NCBI GenBank assembly: GCA_900111435.1
Contig: FOIY01000001.1
Coordinates: 496,001 to 560,000 of the forward strand
DNA: 64,000 nt
Direction: 5' to 3'
DNA from: Ruminococcaceae bacterium KH2T8
GTDB lineage: Bacteria; Bacillota; Clostridia; Saccharofermentanales; Saccharofermentanaceae
Positions within the stretch are counted from its first letter, which is position 1; the number at the start of each line of letters is the position of its first letter. The translations under genes and the position numbers were made by a program. This document shows positions 33,298 through 41,148 of this stretch, piece after piece. The notes beneath the pieces were generated by a model. That model saw only the letters and a program-made list of their open reading frames with translations, made no database searches and was not told where the DNA came from.

Positions 33298-34182
33298 CTA
33301 TTTAGCTTCTTTCTTCCTTTTGATCAGCTTTATCCCTTCACATGACAGGCAGAGCTTGACTCCCGCGAGAGTCGCAAATGAAATATCCGTGAGGTAACTG
33401 CAGCCTGAGATAAGACCTGATATACAGACAAGCACGAAAAGGATGGCAGCTGTAATGGTAAGCAGCATCCCTTTATCCTTGAGGGTCGGAAATGCGATCG
33501 CATAGGTCGGAAAGATCACCAGGAACAGTACCGTATATTCCGCTGGACCGCATACGAAAGATCCGCTCGAATATGAGATCAGATCCTTAAGCGACATCAG
33601 AAATCTCTCAGATCGTGATACGCCGTACCAGGTTACGAATCCGCTTTCGCGAGCTATCCCAAAGCAGGGTCTTATCACCACCGTATTCAGGTATTTGATC
33701 ATGAGAAAAGATGCCGTAATTACCATGATCATCTTGATAAGTCTTTTAACGTCTTCCTTTTGGTATCTGCTCCTGTTACTAATAAAACCGATTACAAAGA
33801 ACGGAGCAAAAAGTATCGTCCCTGCCATGAGACATTGAAGCATTGTCGTACTCTTTAACCCGAAGATCGGATCATTGATCATATCTGCTCCCGCCAGCAC
33901 CGCAGTCGACACGAAAAGATATATGAACATCGATATAAAGAGAGCGCGTACTTTCTTTCGTTCAGCTCCCGAGAGAAGCTGGTTCAGGAGCACACCAAGG
34001 AAGAATACACATGAAGCGTAGAAGATAAAACTCACTGCAAGTGGTATAAGCCTCGCCGGGGAACTGCTCTCTATAAAGAGGGAGCGCGATATCGGAAGGT
34101 CGAAGAAACTGCCTGCCGCTATTCCTATTCCCGACAGTATCCCTATCGCTATATAAAGTATTATCCGTGTCTTTCGCTGCAT
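33298..34182 (-). CDS. Multi-pass membrane protein, unrecognised
   Basis: A 294-residue protein with about eight hydrophobic segments, beginning MQRKTRIILYIAIGIL and ending with the basic KLIKRKKEAK. There are no charged residues in the helices that would mark a transporter family, and no known motif. A 28-bp near-perfect dyad lies directly before its ribosome binding site, which may regulate it. Confidence 0.5.
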   Translation of the reverse strand: MQRKTRIILYIAIGILSGIGIAAGSFFDLPISRSLFIESSSPARLIPLAVSFIFYASCVFFLGVLLNQLLSGAERKKVRALFISMFIYLFVSTAVLAGADMINDPIFGLKSTTMLQCLMAGTILFAPFFVIGFISNRSRYQKEDVKRLIKMIMVITASFLMIKYLNTVVIRPCFGIARESGFVTWYGVSRSERFLMSLKDLISYSSGSFVCGPAEYTVLFLVIFPTYAIAFPTLKDKGMLLTITAAILFVLVCISGLISGCSYLTDISFATLAGVKLCLSCEGIKLIKRKKEAK

Positions 34183-34190
34183 ATCTTCTC

Positions 34191-34218
34191 CCTGTTATTA
34201 AACGCGTTCAATAACAGG
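34191..34218. promoter_or_regulatory. 28-bp near-perfect dyad before a membrane protein gene
   Basis: CCTGTTATT and AATAACAGG flank AACGCGTT, with one mismatched pair. The arms total 14 bp. On the minus strand it ends just before GGGAGAAG and the ATG at 34182, and lies 32 bp after the HAD-like gene. It has no T run, so an operator or an mRNA hairpin near the ribosome binding site is more likely than a terminator. Confidence 0.6.
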
Positions 34219-34249
34219 GTATCACAGAAGAGCGTCGATTTCAATTCAC

Positions 34250-34726
34250 TCAGACATAAAGCGATGAGACGTGGAAAAACTTGCACTCATCTCCGAAGTG
34301 ATTCTCGTACTTCATGAGAGCCGGATGAGTGTCGTCGATATAGATGAAGGCACCGTACTTTGAACGGATCTTCTCAAGGTGAACTATCTTGTCCTCGGGC
34401 GAAGTCGCCATTATGACATGTTCCGTCGGTATAGTCGGATAGAACTCGGCTACCTGCTTTTTCTTGTTATCGTATTCGATATCGTTATGCATATAGGAAA
34501 GGACATAAAGATCGTTCCTTAAAGTCTTCACCCAGTCGACCATAAAGCCGATCGGGGCAGTCCTTAAGTTCTCTCCCCTCTTCATTGCCGCAAGAAGGAG
34601 CTCCTCGGTCTCGTCACGCATATTGATGCGCTCTTCGTACCACCTGGCTTCAAAGAGCACACCGTCGTAATCGAAAACTACCGGGATATTCGTATCAGCT
34701 ATTACTTTCTGAAGATACGCGTTCAT
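34250..34726 (-). CDS. HAD-like protein
   Basis: A 158-residue protein with HAD-type motifs: DYDGVLFEARW (residues 19-29) with the nucleophile Asp, LSYMHND near 78, the Lys of SPEDKIVHLEKI, and YIDDTHPALMKYE with two Asp. It is short, with no cap domain beyond a small helical insert. Similar clostridial proteins handle nucleotide or 5'-phosphate ends, but no substrate can be named. Its start overlaps the upstream membrane protein gene by 32 bp. Confidence 0.65.
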   Translation of the reverse strand: MNAYLQKVIADTNIPVVFDYDGVLFEARWYEERINMRDETEELLLAAMKRGENLRTAPIGFMVDWVKTLRNDLYVLSYMHNDIEYDNKKKQVAEFYPTIPTEHVIMATSPEDKIVHLEKIRSKYGAFIYIDDTHPALMKYENHFGDECKFFHVSSLYV

Positions 34727-35447
34727 CAGTTCCGCCCTTAACGTTCTTTAGGATATATATTGCGATCAGGAGCTTACAGATAATGATCAAAATGGACATT
34801 GCGTCCTGATAGAGCGAGATATTATCCGCGGTCTGCATTTGAGACAGGCTGACCAGTCCGAGCACCGTGAAGATATTATAGATCAGCGAAGAAGCGGCAA
34901 CAGCCGCAAGCAGCAACCACAAATTGGGGAACTGCCACTCTTTCTTTTTGTTCGCAAAAAAGATCCCGATAAGGATCAACGCGGGGATAAGCTGTATGAG
35001 GATACTTGCTGCAGAAGCAATACCCGCGCTCCTGAGAATCGCGTTTTCCCCTTTGCCCGCTGCAGCATTTAAAGCGATAACATTTATGAATGATCCGATC
35101 ACCATCGCAGCAACATAAGCACAAGGTATGGCGATATACTCCTTTGAATCGTATTCTTTCTTTGCGTATCTGCATATCAATATGAGAGCCGCCAGTGTCA
35201 AGGCTGCGCCGAGATATGTATTTACTCTGGCAGCAGCGGAATAGCTCTGAACCGATACTCGTGACATACCGTTAGCGAACCTGCTCAAAAGGTCGATAAA
35301 GGAGATCAGGATGCAATACAAAGCAAGTGGCTTAGCGCGTCCATCCTTCTTTGCCAGTATCACGATACCTAATATGATCACAGCTATCGGTAATACCGTC
35401 TTAAGAAAGCCGGACACCATAAAGTACAGCGCATAATTATCACTCAT
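34695..35447 (-). CDS. Seven-helix membrane protein, unrecognised
   Basis: A 250-residue protein with seven hydrophobic segments and a polar tail (ILKNVKGGTDERVSSESNS). It starts 6 bp after the upstream lipoprotein gene and overlaps the HAD-like gene, so the three are probably one transcript. No motif identifies a transporter or receptor family. Confidence 0.5.
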   Translation of the reverse strand: MSDNYALYFMVSGFLKTVLPIAVIILGIVILAKKDGRAKPLALYCILISFIDLLSRFANGMSRVSVQSYSAAARVNTYLGAALTLAALILICRYAKKEYDSKEYIAIPCAYVAAMVIGSFINVIALNAAAGKGENAILRSAGIASAASILIQLIPALILIGIFFANKKKEWQFPNLWLLLAAVAASSLIYNIFTVLGLVSLSQMQTADNISLYQDAMSILIIICKLLIAIYILKNVKGGTDERVSSESNS

Positions 35448-35453
35448 GACTCA

Positions 35454-36299
35454 TCACTCTCCGATCGCAACTTCTGTCCACTCGGCGCCAACGAGCTCGT
35501 TGTCATTAGACTCGGCATCATCAAGGAGCTCGTTCCAGCTGCTGTCGGCAAGTTCACCGATGATCATATGATCATCGTCTTCAATGCCGTCGAGGTAGAG
35601 TGTATACTGCATTTCGTATCCGTCATCCGTCTCTTCGTATTCAGTGTAGAGAGTAGCGATCGTAACCAACGCACCGTCTTCGAAATGATCGATCTGCGAT
35701 ACTCCGTGTGTAGCACCACCGGAACCGCCTGACAGGAAGTAGCCGTTGCCGAGATATTCGGTCATGCTCCTCTCCCAGCTTATGAGGAGCACGCTGCATC
35801 TGCCGCCCTCATCAGCCGTTACAAGTCCGTCGACTCTTATTATCGGATCACCGCTTTGACCGTAATCCTCGTGACCGATAATGAGCTCATTTCTGCCGTC
35901 ACCGTCGATGTCGGCAAGCGTGTAGTAGAAGGAATCACTCCAAGAAAGACAATAAGCGGCTATCCCGAGCTCACCTACATCATCGTCTGTATGATCAGGG
36001 CCGTAGTAATAGGGCTCTTCGTTTCTTATAGCTTCGGCAAGGCCGTCTACAAACTCCTGATATGCAGCATCTTCGGCTATGGGTTCAGACTGCGCATCCG
36101 TAGTCTCTACTGTAGTAGTCTCAGCTGTAGTTGTCTCTTCGGATGTTGACTCCTCTGTAGTAGTTGTTGTCTCTTCCGTTGTAGTCGTTGTCGTTGCCCT
36201 CTCCTTTGTCGTCTCTTCGGTCTTATCCGTGCAGGAGCAAAGTCCCAGAAGAAGCGATGCGCAAAGGAAAGTAGAAACAGTACGCTTTATATCTTTCAT
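35454..36299 (-). CDS. Lipoprotein with Thr/Glu-rich linker and calcium-loop-like repeat
   Basis: A 281-residue lipoprotein. The signal MKDIKRTVSTFLCASLLLGLCSC gives a lipobox near residues 20-23. A very low-complexity linker follows (runs of T and E, about 28-70), probably a spacer through the cell wall. The globular part has YYTLADIDGDGRNELIIGHE, an FG-GAP/EF-hand-like loop that may bind calcium. The lipoproteins at 37167 and 45219 share the same plan (linker plus D-x-D/N-G-D-G-x-x-E). The role is unknown. Confidence 0.7.
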   Translation of the reverse strand: MKDIKRTVSTFLCASLLLGLCSCTDKTEETTKERATTTTTTEETTTTTEESTSEETTTAETTTVETTDAQSEPIAEDAAYQEFVDGLAEAIRNEEPYYYGPDHTDDDVGELGIAAYCLSWSDSFYYTLADIDGDGRNELIIGHEDYGQSGDPIIRVDGLVTADEGGRCSVLLISWERSMTEYLGNGYFLSGGSGGATHGVSQIDHFEDGALVTIATLYTEYEETDDGYEMQYTLYLDGIEDDDHMIIGELADSSWNELLDDAESNDNELVGAEWTEVAIGE

Positions 36300-36326
36300 G
36301 GTATTATCCGTCCTTAAGTTTTCGTC

Positions 36327-37157
36327 TTAACCATTATACAGCACCTTGCTGTTTAAGAACTCGTCTATTGCCCTGTTTACCGTTTCGGGATCGTCATCGT
36401 TCGAGTTATGCGCGGCATTCTCGATCCACGTTATCGGTACCCCGATATCCTCGGACCACTGCTTGTTATAAGTTATTACTTTTCCGGTCTTGTCCTTTCG
36501 TCCCACGATCAGAAGGACCGGGCATTCAATCTTGAGATCACAGTTGTCTTCGAGGAATCCCGCAAACCCGATAGCCATCAGATGACAAAGCTCCTTCTTG
36601 CCGTAGATGCTGAGCATGCCGAGCATATTCCCGTACGAGCGCTCATTAGTCGTACACTGCTTGGCTATAGCCTTTCGTAAGGTCTTATCGGGATAAAGAT
36701 TCGACATCCACTCGATCTGCCTGAGCCACCATGTATCCGAGGGTGCGTAATATTTGCTGCCATAAGGAGTACTGTCGATCGAGACGAAAGCCTTAACGAT
36801 CTCGGGGAATCTCTTTATCACGGATTGTGTTATGAATCCTCCCATGGACTGGCCGATGAATACCGCTTCACTGATGCCGTTCTCGTCCAGGATCTGCCTT
36901 GCCGCATGGGCTGCTTTCTCGTATGTGAAGTTCTCGAAAGGACGTGATGTACCATGTGCGGGAGCATCCCAGTTGATGATATTAAATCTGTCCTCAAAGT
37001 GTCCGATCTGACCTTTGAAAAGGTCGTGGTTCGCCGTGAGTCCGTGAAGAAAGAAAAGCGTGACCTTATCAGCTTTTATATCTTCGGAGATCAGATAATG
37101 AACATCTCCGGATGAGGTTGTTATCTTCTTTTCCGCAAGCATCTTATGTGCCACCAT
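36327..37157 (-). CDS. Alpha/beta hydrolase
   Basis: A 276-residue hydrolase of the alpha/beta fold. The oxyanion region is FFLHGLTANHDLF, the nucleophile elbow GQSMGGF (Ser near residue 104), the acid is expected near VGRKDKTG, and the catalytic His in IENAAHNSND. It has no signal peptide, so it is cytosolic. Possible activities are esterase or lactonase; the sequence does not decide. It begins 10 bp after the upstream lipoprotein gene. AAGGA stands six bases before the ATG at 37157. Confidence 0.8.
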   Translation of the reverse strand: MVAHKMLAEKKITTSSGDVHYLISEDIKADKVTLFFLHGLTANHDLFKGQIGHFEDRFNIINWDAPAHGTSRPFENFTYEKAAHAARQILDENGISEAVFIGQSMGGFITQSVIKRFPEIVKAFVSIDSTPYGSKYYAPSDTWWLRQIEWMSNLYPDKTLRKAIAKQCTTNERSYGNMLGMLSIYGKKELCHLMAIGFAGFLEDNCDLKIECPVLLIVGRKDKTGKVITYNKQWSEDIGVPITWIENAAHNSNDDDPETVNRAIDEFLNSKVLYNG

Positions 37158-37166
37158 TATCAGTCC

Positions 37167-37781
37167 TTAAGGGACATATTCTTCGAATTCAAAATCGTCT
37201 ATTGTGACGGGCACTTCCTCGCCCGTGGCCTGATACAGAAATATGATCTGATCGGTCTCATCATCGTAGATGACATCAACCTCAAAGGCACTGTACCCCC
37301 GCCAAAGACTGCAGGTTCCACGTTCGACCGTTCCATTGTTATTTCGATAGATGAATACATCACGACCGCCGTCTGCAGTATATTGCAGCGGGCAGATCAT
37401 CTCATCGATGCCGTCACCGTCAAGATCCTCGAGAATGATATTGGGGCTGTCAGTATTCGGGAACTGTTCTCCGATCACATCACCGGCGCCGTTATATATC
37501 GTCCAGATGGTGTAGTGTTCACTCACTTCACCTTCGGCATAGCAGTCGTCAAAGCCCATTACCGAACCGAGGTCTACGTGTACCGTCTGCCGGTCGGTTG
37601 CGGTTGTTTCTTCGGATGTTTCTTCGGTCGTTGCTTCGGTGTCGTTTGTAGTAGTTTCAGTTGTCTCTTCTGCGGTAGTACTCGGTGCAGTCGTAACTTC
37701 AGTATCGGAAGAGCACGAGCAAAGCCCGAAGGCCAGAAATGTCGCAAGGCAAAGTATTGTTGTTTTCTTAAGATCTTTCAT
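37167..37781 (-). CDS. Lipoprotein with Thr/Glu-rich linker
   Basis: A 204-residue lipoprotein: MKDLKKTTILCLATFLAFGLCSC ends in a lipobox, followed by a Thr/Glu-rich spacer (about 25-65) and a C-terminal beta-rich domain. That domain contains ILEDLDGDGIDEMICPLQY, the same acidic loop as in the neighbour lipoprotein at 35454. The ATG at 37781 was chosen because AGAGGT is six bases upstream; a longer frame is possible but has no such site. It is followed by the hydrolase gene and may be co-transcribed with it. Confidence 0.7.
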   Translation of the reverse strand: MKDLKKTTILCLATFLAFGLCSCSSDTEVTTAPSTTAEETTETTTNDTEATTEETSEETTATDRQTVHVDLGSVMGFDDCYAEGEVSEHYTIWTIYNGAGDVIGEQFPNTDSPNIILEDLDGDGIDEMICPLQYTADGGRDVFIYRNNNGTVERGTCSLWRGYSAFEVDVIYDDETDQIIFLYQATGEEVPVTIDDFEFEEYVP

Positions 37782-37900
37782 ATCTATACCTCTTTTCACT
37801 TTTCTAAATACTCCACGTACCATCTTACAGCAAGTTAATGATCGACGCTAATCGGCAGGGTACTTGCCAAGATGAAAGAAATGTATTAAACTCCAGAAAA

Positions 37901-37914
37901 GTGTAATATTACAC
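37901..37914 (+). promoter_or_regulatory. Perfect 14-bp palindrome before a small membrane gene
   Basis: GTGTAATATTACAC lies 15 bases before the ATG at 37930, with GAAAGGAG between. Its place suggests an operator near the transcription start, or a leader hairpin next to the ribosome binding site. The cognate regulator is unknown. Confidence 0.45.
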
Positions 37915-37929
37915 GAAAGGAGAATTACT

Positions 37930-38262
37930 ATGACTAATTCAAATGATGATTATATCTTTACATATAACGACACCAACAGGCACGGACTCTTAAGCGGAAT
38001 GATCTCCGCGCTGTTCTTTATCGGCTCATGCATCTGCCCTTTCCTCGGAGACATCACATACTGGCTGTTCGCTCTGATCCTCGCTTTTATCGGAGCATGC
38101 TGCGGCTCTTACGGCATCTGGCAGGCAAAGTTCAATTCGAAGAACAAGATCCCGAGAAAGCTTTGCAAACTGGCGACTTTCCTTAATGTCTTATATCTTG
38201 CGGGAATGGTGGCACTGCTTATAGTGATGCTCATAACGCTGTCCGTTGTGGGATGCTGCTGA
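37930..38262 (+). CDS. Small membrane protein, unrecognised
   Basis: A 110-residue protein with a polar start, two hydrophobic helices (about 19-60), a basic loop (KFNSKNKIPRKLCK) and a third helix ending in VVGCC. It is a single plus-strand gene between minus-strand blocks. Several of its cysteines are in or next to helices. GAAAGGAG precedes the start. No family was recognised, though the helix-loop-helix plan is common among DUF4190-like proteins. Confidence 0.5.
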   Translation: MTNSNDDYIFTYNDTNRHGLLSGMISALFFIGSCICPFLGDITYWLFALILAFIGACCGSYGIWQAKFNSKNKIPRKLCKLATFLNVLYLAGMVALLIVMLITLSVVGCC

Positions 38263-38283
38263 TCCGGAGGAAACGGCGATCTC

Positions 38284-39534
38284 TTATACTTTCCTGATCA
38301 CGATCTCGGCTGTAAATCCTCCGCCTTCGCGGTTATGAAGCTCGAGGCCGCCGCCCATCTTCTCCATGAAGCATAATGCGAGGTAAAGTCCCAGGCCGCT
38401 ACCGTCCTTACCTGATACGGCGGCATCTGATCCGCGGTAGAACTTGGTAGTCAGCATAGCCAGCTCATCTTCGGGTACTCCGGGACCTCTGTCGGATAAG
38501 ATCACGCGGATATTATCATCCTCTGCTCTGTACTCGACTTCGAGAGGGGTACCCGCATACTTAAATGAATTACCTGCGATATTATCTATAACCTGCTCGA
38601 GCCTTAATCTGTCTACGCTTATGAGGCATTCGGGAACGGCGCCCTTCTTCTCGACCGTGCCGTAAAAGCGAAGGTCATCGAGCATCTCTTCGATGATGAG
38701 GGAGCTTTCATCACGGGGCGTTACCTTGAGCTCATCGAGGTCATCGAGCGTTGCTCGGAACATATTATCGACGAGCTGCTCAACGGATATAGCTTTGGAC
38801 TTTATGACAGATACCTTCTCACTGATATCATCATCCTTATATTTGACTTCCATTACTTCGCATGTCGCCTTTATCGTAGCGACGGGAGTCTTGATATCGT
38901 GCGAGAGCTCGGCTACTAATTCCTGCTTGCTCCTGTTGGCTGCGATCTCGCGCTCAGATGACAGCTTCAGCTCTTCCCTCATGCGGTCGAACGACTCGGT
39001 GAAAGCTCCGAAGTAATTATGCTTATCCATGTTGAGCGGAATGTCGAGATTACCTTTCGAGACGCTCGCCGCAAAAGCCGAGAGCTTATTAAACGGTCTT
39101 ATGTAGAAATACCATATGATGAACATCAGGAGCATGCCTGCCGCATATACGGCCGTGAGCACCCAGATAAGCTGCGACTGAGCATCCTTAGTCCTGTCGG
39201 CAAACTCCTCCGTCCTGGCATTAAAGGCGATCTTTCCCGCGATCACTCCATCTTCGCGGTAATCAAAGACGGACATGCCTTCCTTTATGAAGTAATTATT
39301 CTCGGACTCGTATGAGTCGTCCGTAACGAGCACGATCTCGCAGCCGTATTCGCTTTCGAGAGATGATATTTCTTCGCCTGAGTAGATCTTCTCTTCTATC
39401 TCATCGCGTTTGGTATTGAGGTCGAGCATATCGATCGAGTACGACTTCCCGCTTTCGATCTTATTCCACAGGAACACCCCGCAGATCAGGATGAGGATCG
39501 TATAAAGAACAGCGATGAGCCTTATCTTCATCAA
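38284..39534 (-). CDS. Sensor histidine kinase
   Basis: A 416-residue kinase. Two membrane helices (about 5-24 and 123-145) enclose an external sensor of about 95 residues. A HAMP-like segment follows, then the HisKA domain with H212 (VAELSHDIKTPVATIK), and the ATPase domain with VIDNIAGNSFKYA, SDRGPGVPE and GSGLGLYLALCFMEKMGG. It overlaps the upstream regulator gene by 4 bp. The divergent ABC transporter suggests a Bce-type module sensing cell-envelope agents, but the external sensor is larger than in BceS. Confidence 0.93.
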   Translation of the reverse strand: MMKIRLIAVLYTILILICGVFLWNKIESGKSYSIDMLDLNTKRDEIEEKIYSGEEISSLESEYGCEIVLVTDDSYESENNYFIKEGMSVFDYREDGVIAGKIAFNARTEEFADRTKDAQSQLIWVLTAVYAAGMLLMFIIWYFYIRPFNKLSAFAASVSKGNLDIPLNMDKHNYFGAFTESFDRMREELKLSSEREIAANRSKQELVAELSHDIKTPVATIKATCEVMEVKYKDDDISEKVSVIKSKAISVEQLVDNMFRATLDDLDELKVTPRDESSLIIEEMLDDLRFYGTVEKKGAVPECLISVDRLRLEQVIDNIAGNSFKYAGTPLEVEYRAEDDNIRVILSDRGPGVPEDELAMLTTKFYRGSDAAVSGKDGSGLGLYLALCFMEKMGGGLELHNREGGGFTAEIVIRKV

Positions 39535-40226
39535 TTAGTCTCCAGGATATATCCCGTGCCCCAGACGGTCTTTATGAACTTAGGCTCGTTGGGATCGGAT
39601 TCGATCTTCTCGCGGAGGCGGCGGATGTGCACATTGAGTGTGCTGTCAGAATAGAATGAATCGCCCCACACTTCGTCGAAGAGCTGCTTTTTGGTAACGA
39701 TGGTATTCTTGTGAGAATAAAGGCACGACAGCAGCTGGAACTCCTTGGACTTGAGCTGAACCGTCTTACCTTCGACCGTGCAGCTCATGGTGGCGGGATC
39801 GATCGTAAAGATACCGTCGGCAGTATGTGCAGATGATGCTGCGCCTCCGAGCTGCCTTACGGCTTCGAGCCTTTTGAGCTGGACCTTTACCTTGGCCAGA
39901 AGGACGCTTAAGGTATACGGTTTCTTTATATAGTCATCGCCGCCGATATTAAGTGCCACGAGGACGTCGTCATCGCTTTGACGAGCTGATATGAACAGGA
40001 TCGGCGTGTCATACCTTTCGCGCAGTGTCTTACAAAGAGCAAAGCCGCTCTCGTTACCGAGGTTGATATCAAGAAGAAAGATATCCGCGGAATTTTCTTC
40101 AAGGAAAGAAAGACACTCTTCGGAAGTGGCGGCAATGGCGCATGTCACTCCGAACAGCTCGAAATATTCCTGCGTCATGCGGGAAAGGTCTTGTTCATCG
40201 TCGATTATCAAGCAGTTATAATTCAT
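39531..40226 (-). CDS. OmpR family response regulator
   Basis: A 231-residue regulator with receiver domain (DDE at 9-11, phosphorylation site D53 in FLLDINLG, and KKPYTLSVLLAKV) and OmpR-type winged helix (KEFQLLSCLYSHKNTIVTKK, then VHIRRLREKIE and GTGYILE). It probably controls the divergent ABC genes; the 161-bp region in between would hold its binding sites. Confidence 0.95.
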   Translation of the reverse strand: MNYNCLIIDDEQDLSRMTQEYFELFGVTCAIAATSEECLSFLEENSADIFLLDINLGNESGFALCKTLRERYDTPILFISARQSDDDVLVALNIGGDDYIKKPYTLSVLLAKVKVQLKRLEAVRQLGGAASSAHTADGIFTIDPATMSCTVEGKTVQLKSKEFQLLSCLYSHKNTIVTKKQLFDEVWGDSFYSDSTLNVHIRRLREKIESDPNEPKFIKTVWGTGYILETN

Positions 40227-40387
40227 ATTTCAAAGTATAGCACAACAGATATTGCACGACAGGCGTCCGCTGTTCATGTAAGAAACAGTTAAGGATTGAA
40301 CAAGGTCTGTGTAAAGCATTCTTGTACTAAGAGCCGTAAGATGGCAGTGTAAGAATCCTGACGGGAAAATTGAAAGGGTAAACGGAT

Positions 40388-41146
40388 ATGACAACAACGG
40401 TACTTAAAGCAACAGACCTCTGCAAGACATTCTCGAACGAGAGCGTTCAGCAGCATGTATTAAAGAACTTAAACCTCGAGATCAGAAAGGGGGATTTCAC
40501 GGTCATAATGGGTGACTCGGGAGCCGGCAAGAGCACGCTCCTCTACTCACTTTCGGGCATGGACCGTCCGAGCCTCGGATCGATCCGCTACGGCGAAGAA
40601 GAGATCTCCGGGTATAACAACGACAAGCTTGCGATCTTCAGGAGAAAGCACTGCGGATTCGTCTTTCAGCAGAACTACTTAAACGACACCATGAGCGTCC
40701 TCGATAACATCATCGTATCGGGACTTCTGAAGAGTAAGAACAGGAAAGAGATAGCCGAGCGCGCCAAGGTACTCCTGAAGCAGGTCGGACTCGAAGAGAA
40801 CTGCTATAACAAGTTCCCCAATCAGTTATCCGGTGGCGAGAAGCAGAGAGTGGCACTCGTAAGGTCGGTAATAAACGAGCCCGAGATCCTCTTCGCAGAT
40901 GAGCCCACGGGAGCTCTTAACTCTCAGAATACGACAGCCGTATTGGATGTCCTCACTGAAATGAACGGCAAGGGACAGAGCATCGTCATGGTAACTCATA
41001 CCATCGCGGCGGCAGAGAGAGGCAACCGCATCCTCTACTTAAGAGACGGCGTCATCTGCGACGAGATCACATTGTCACCGTACAACGGCCAGGATAAGGA
41101 TCGTCATCAGAAGCTCCGTGCATTTCTCACGGATATGGGGTGGTAA
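40388..41146 (+). CDS. ABC transporter ATP-binding protein (BceA/LolD type)
   Basis: A 252-residue ATPase. Walker A is MGDSGAGKSTLLY (about 39-51), the Q-loop is in FVFQQNYLNDTMSV, the signature is NQLSGGEKQRVALVRS, Walker B ILFADEPTGALN, and the switch His is in MVTHTI. This subclass (LolD/MacB/BceA) works with FtsX-type permeases; the permease gene starts 2 bp after it. It lies divergent from its probable two-component regulators. Confidence 0.95.
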   Translation: MTTTVLKATDLCKTFSNESVQQHVLKNLNLEIRKGDFTVIMGDSGAGKSTLLYSLSGMDRPSLGSIRYGEEEISGYNNDKLAIFRRKHCGFVFQQNYLNDTMSVLDNIIVSGLLKSKNRKEIAERAKVLLKQVGLEENCYNKFPNQLSGGEKQRVALVRSVINEPEILFADEPTGALNSQNTTAVLDVLTEMNGKGQSIVMVTHTIAAAERGNRILYLRDGVICDEITLSPYNGQDKDRHQKLRAFLTDMGW

Positions 41147-41148
41147 AA

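Noticed and set aside
40227-40387. Specific response-regulator sites between the divergent Bce-like genes
   Set aside because: Some AAGAAT/ATTCTT words are present, but no repeat is clear enough to call an operator.
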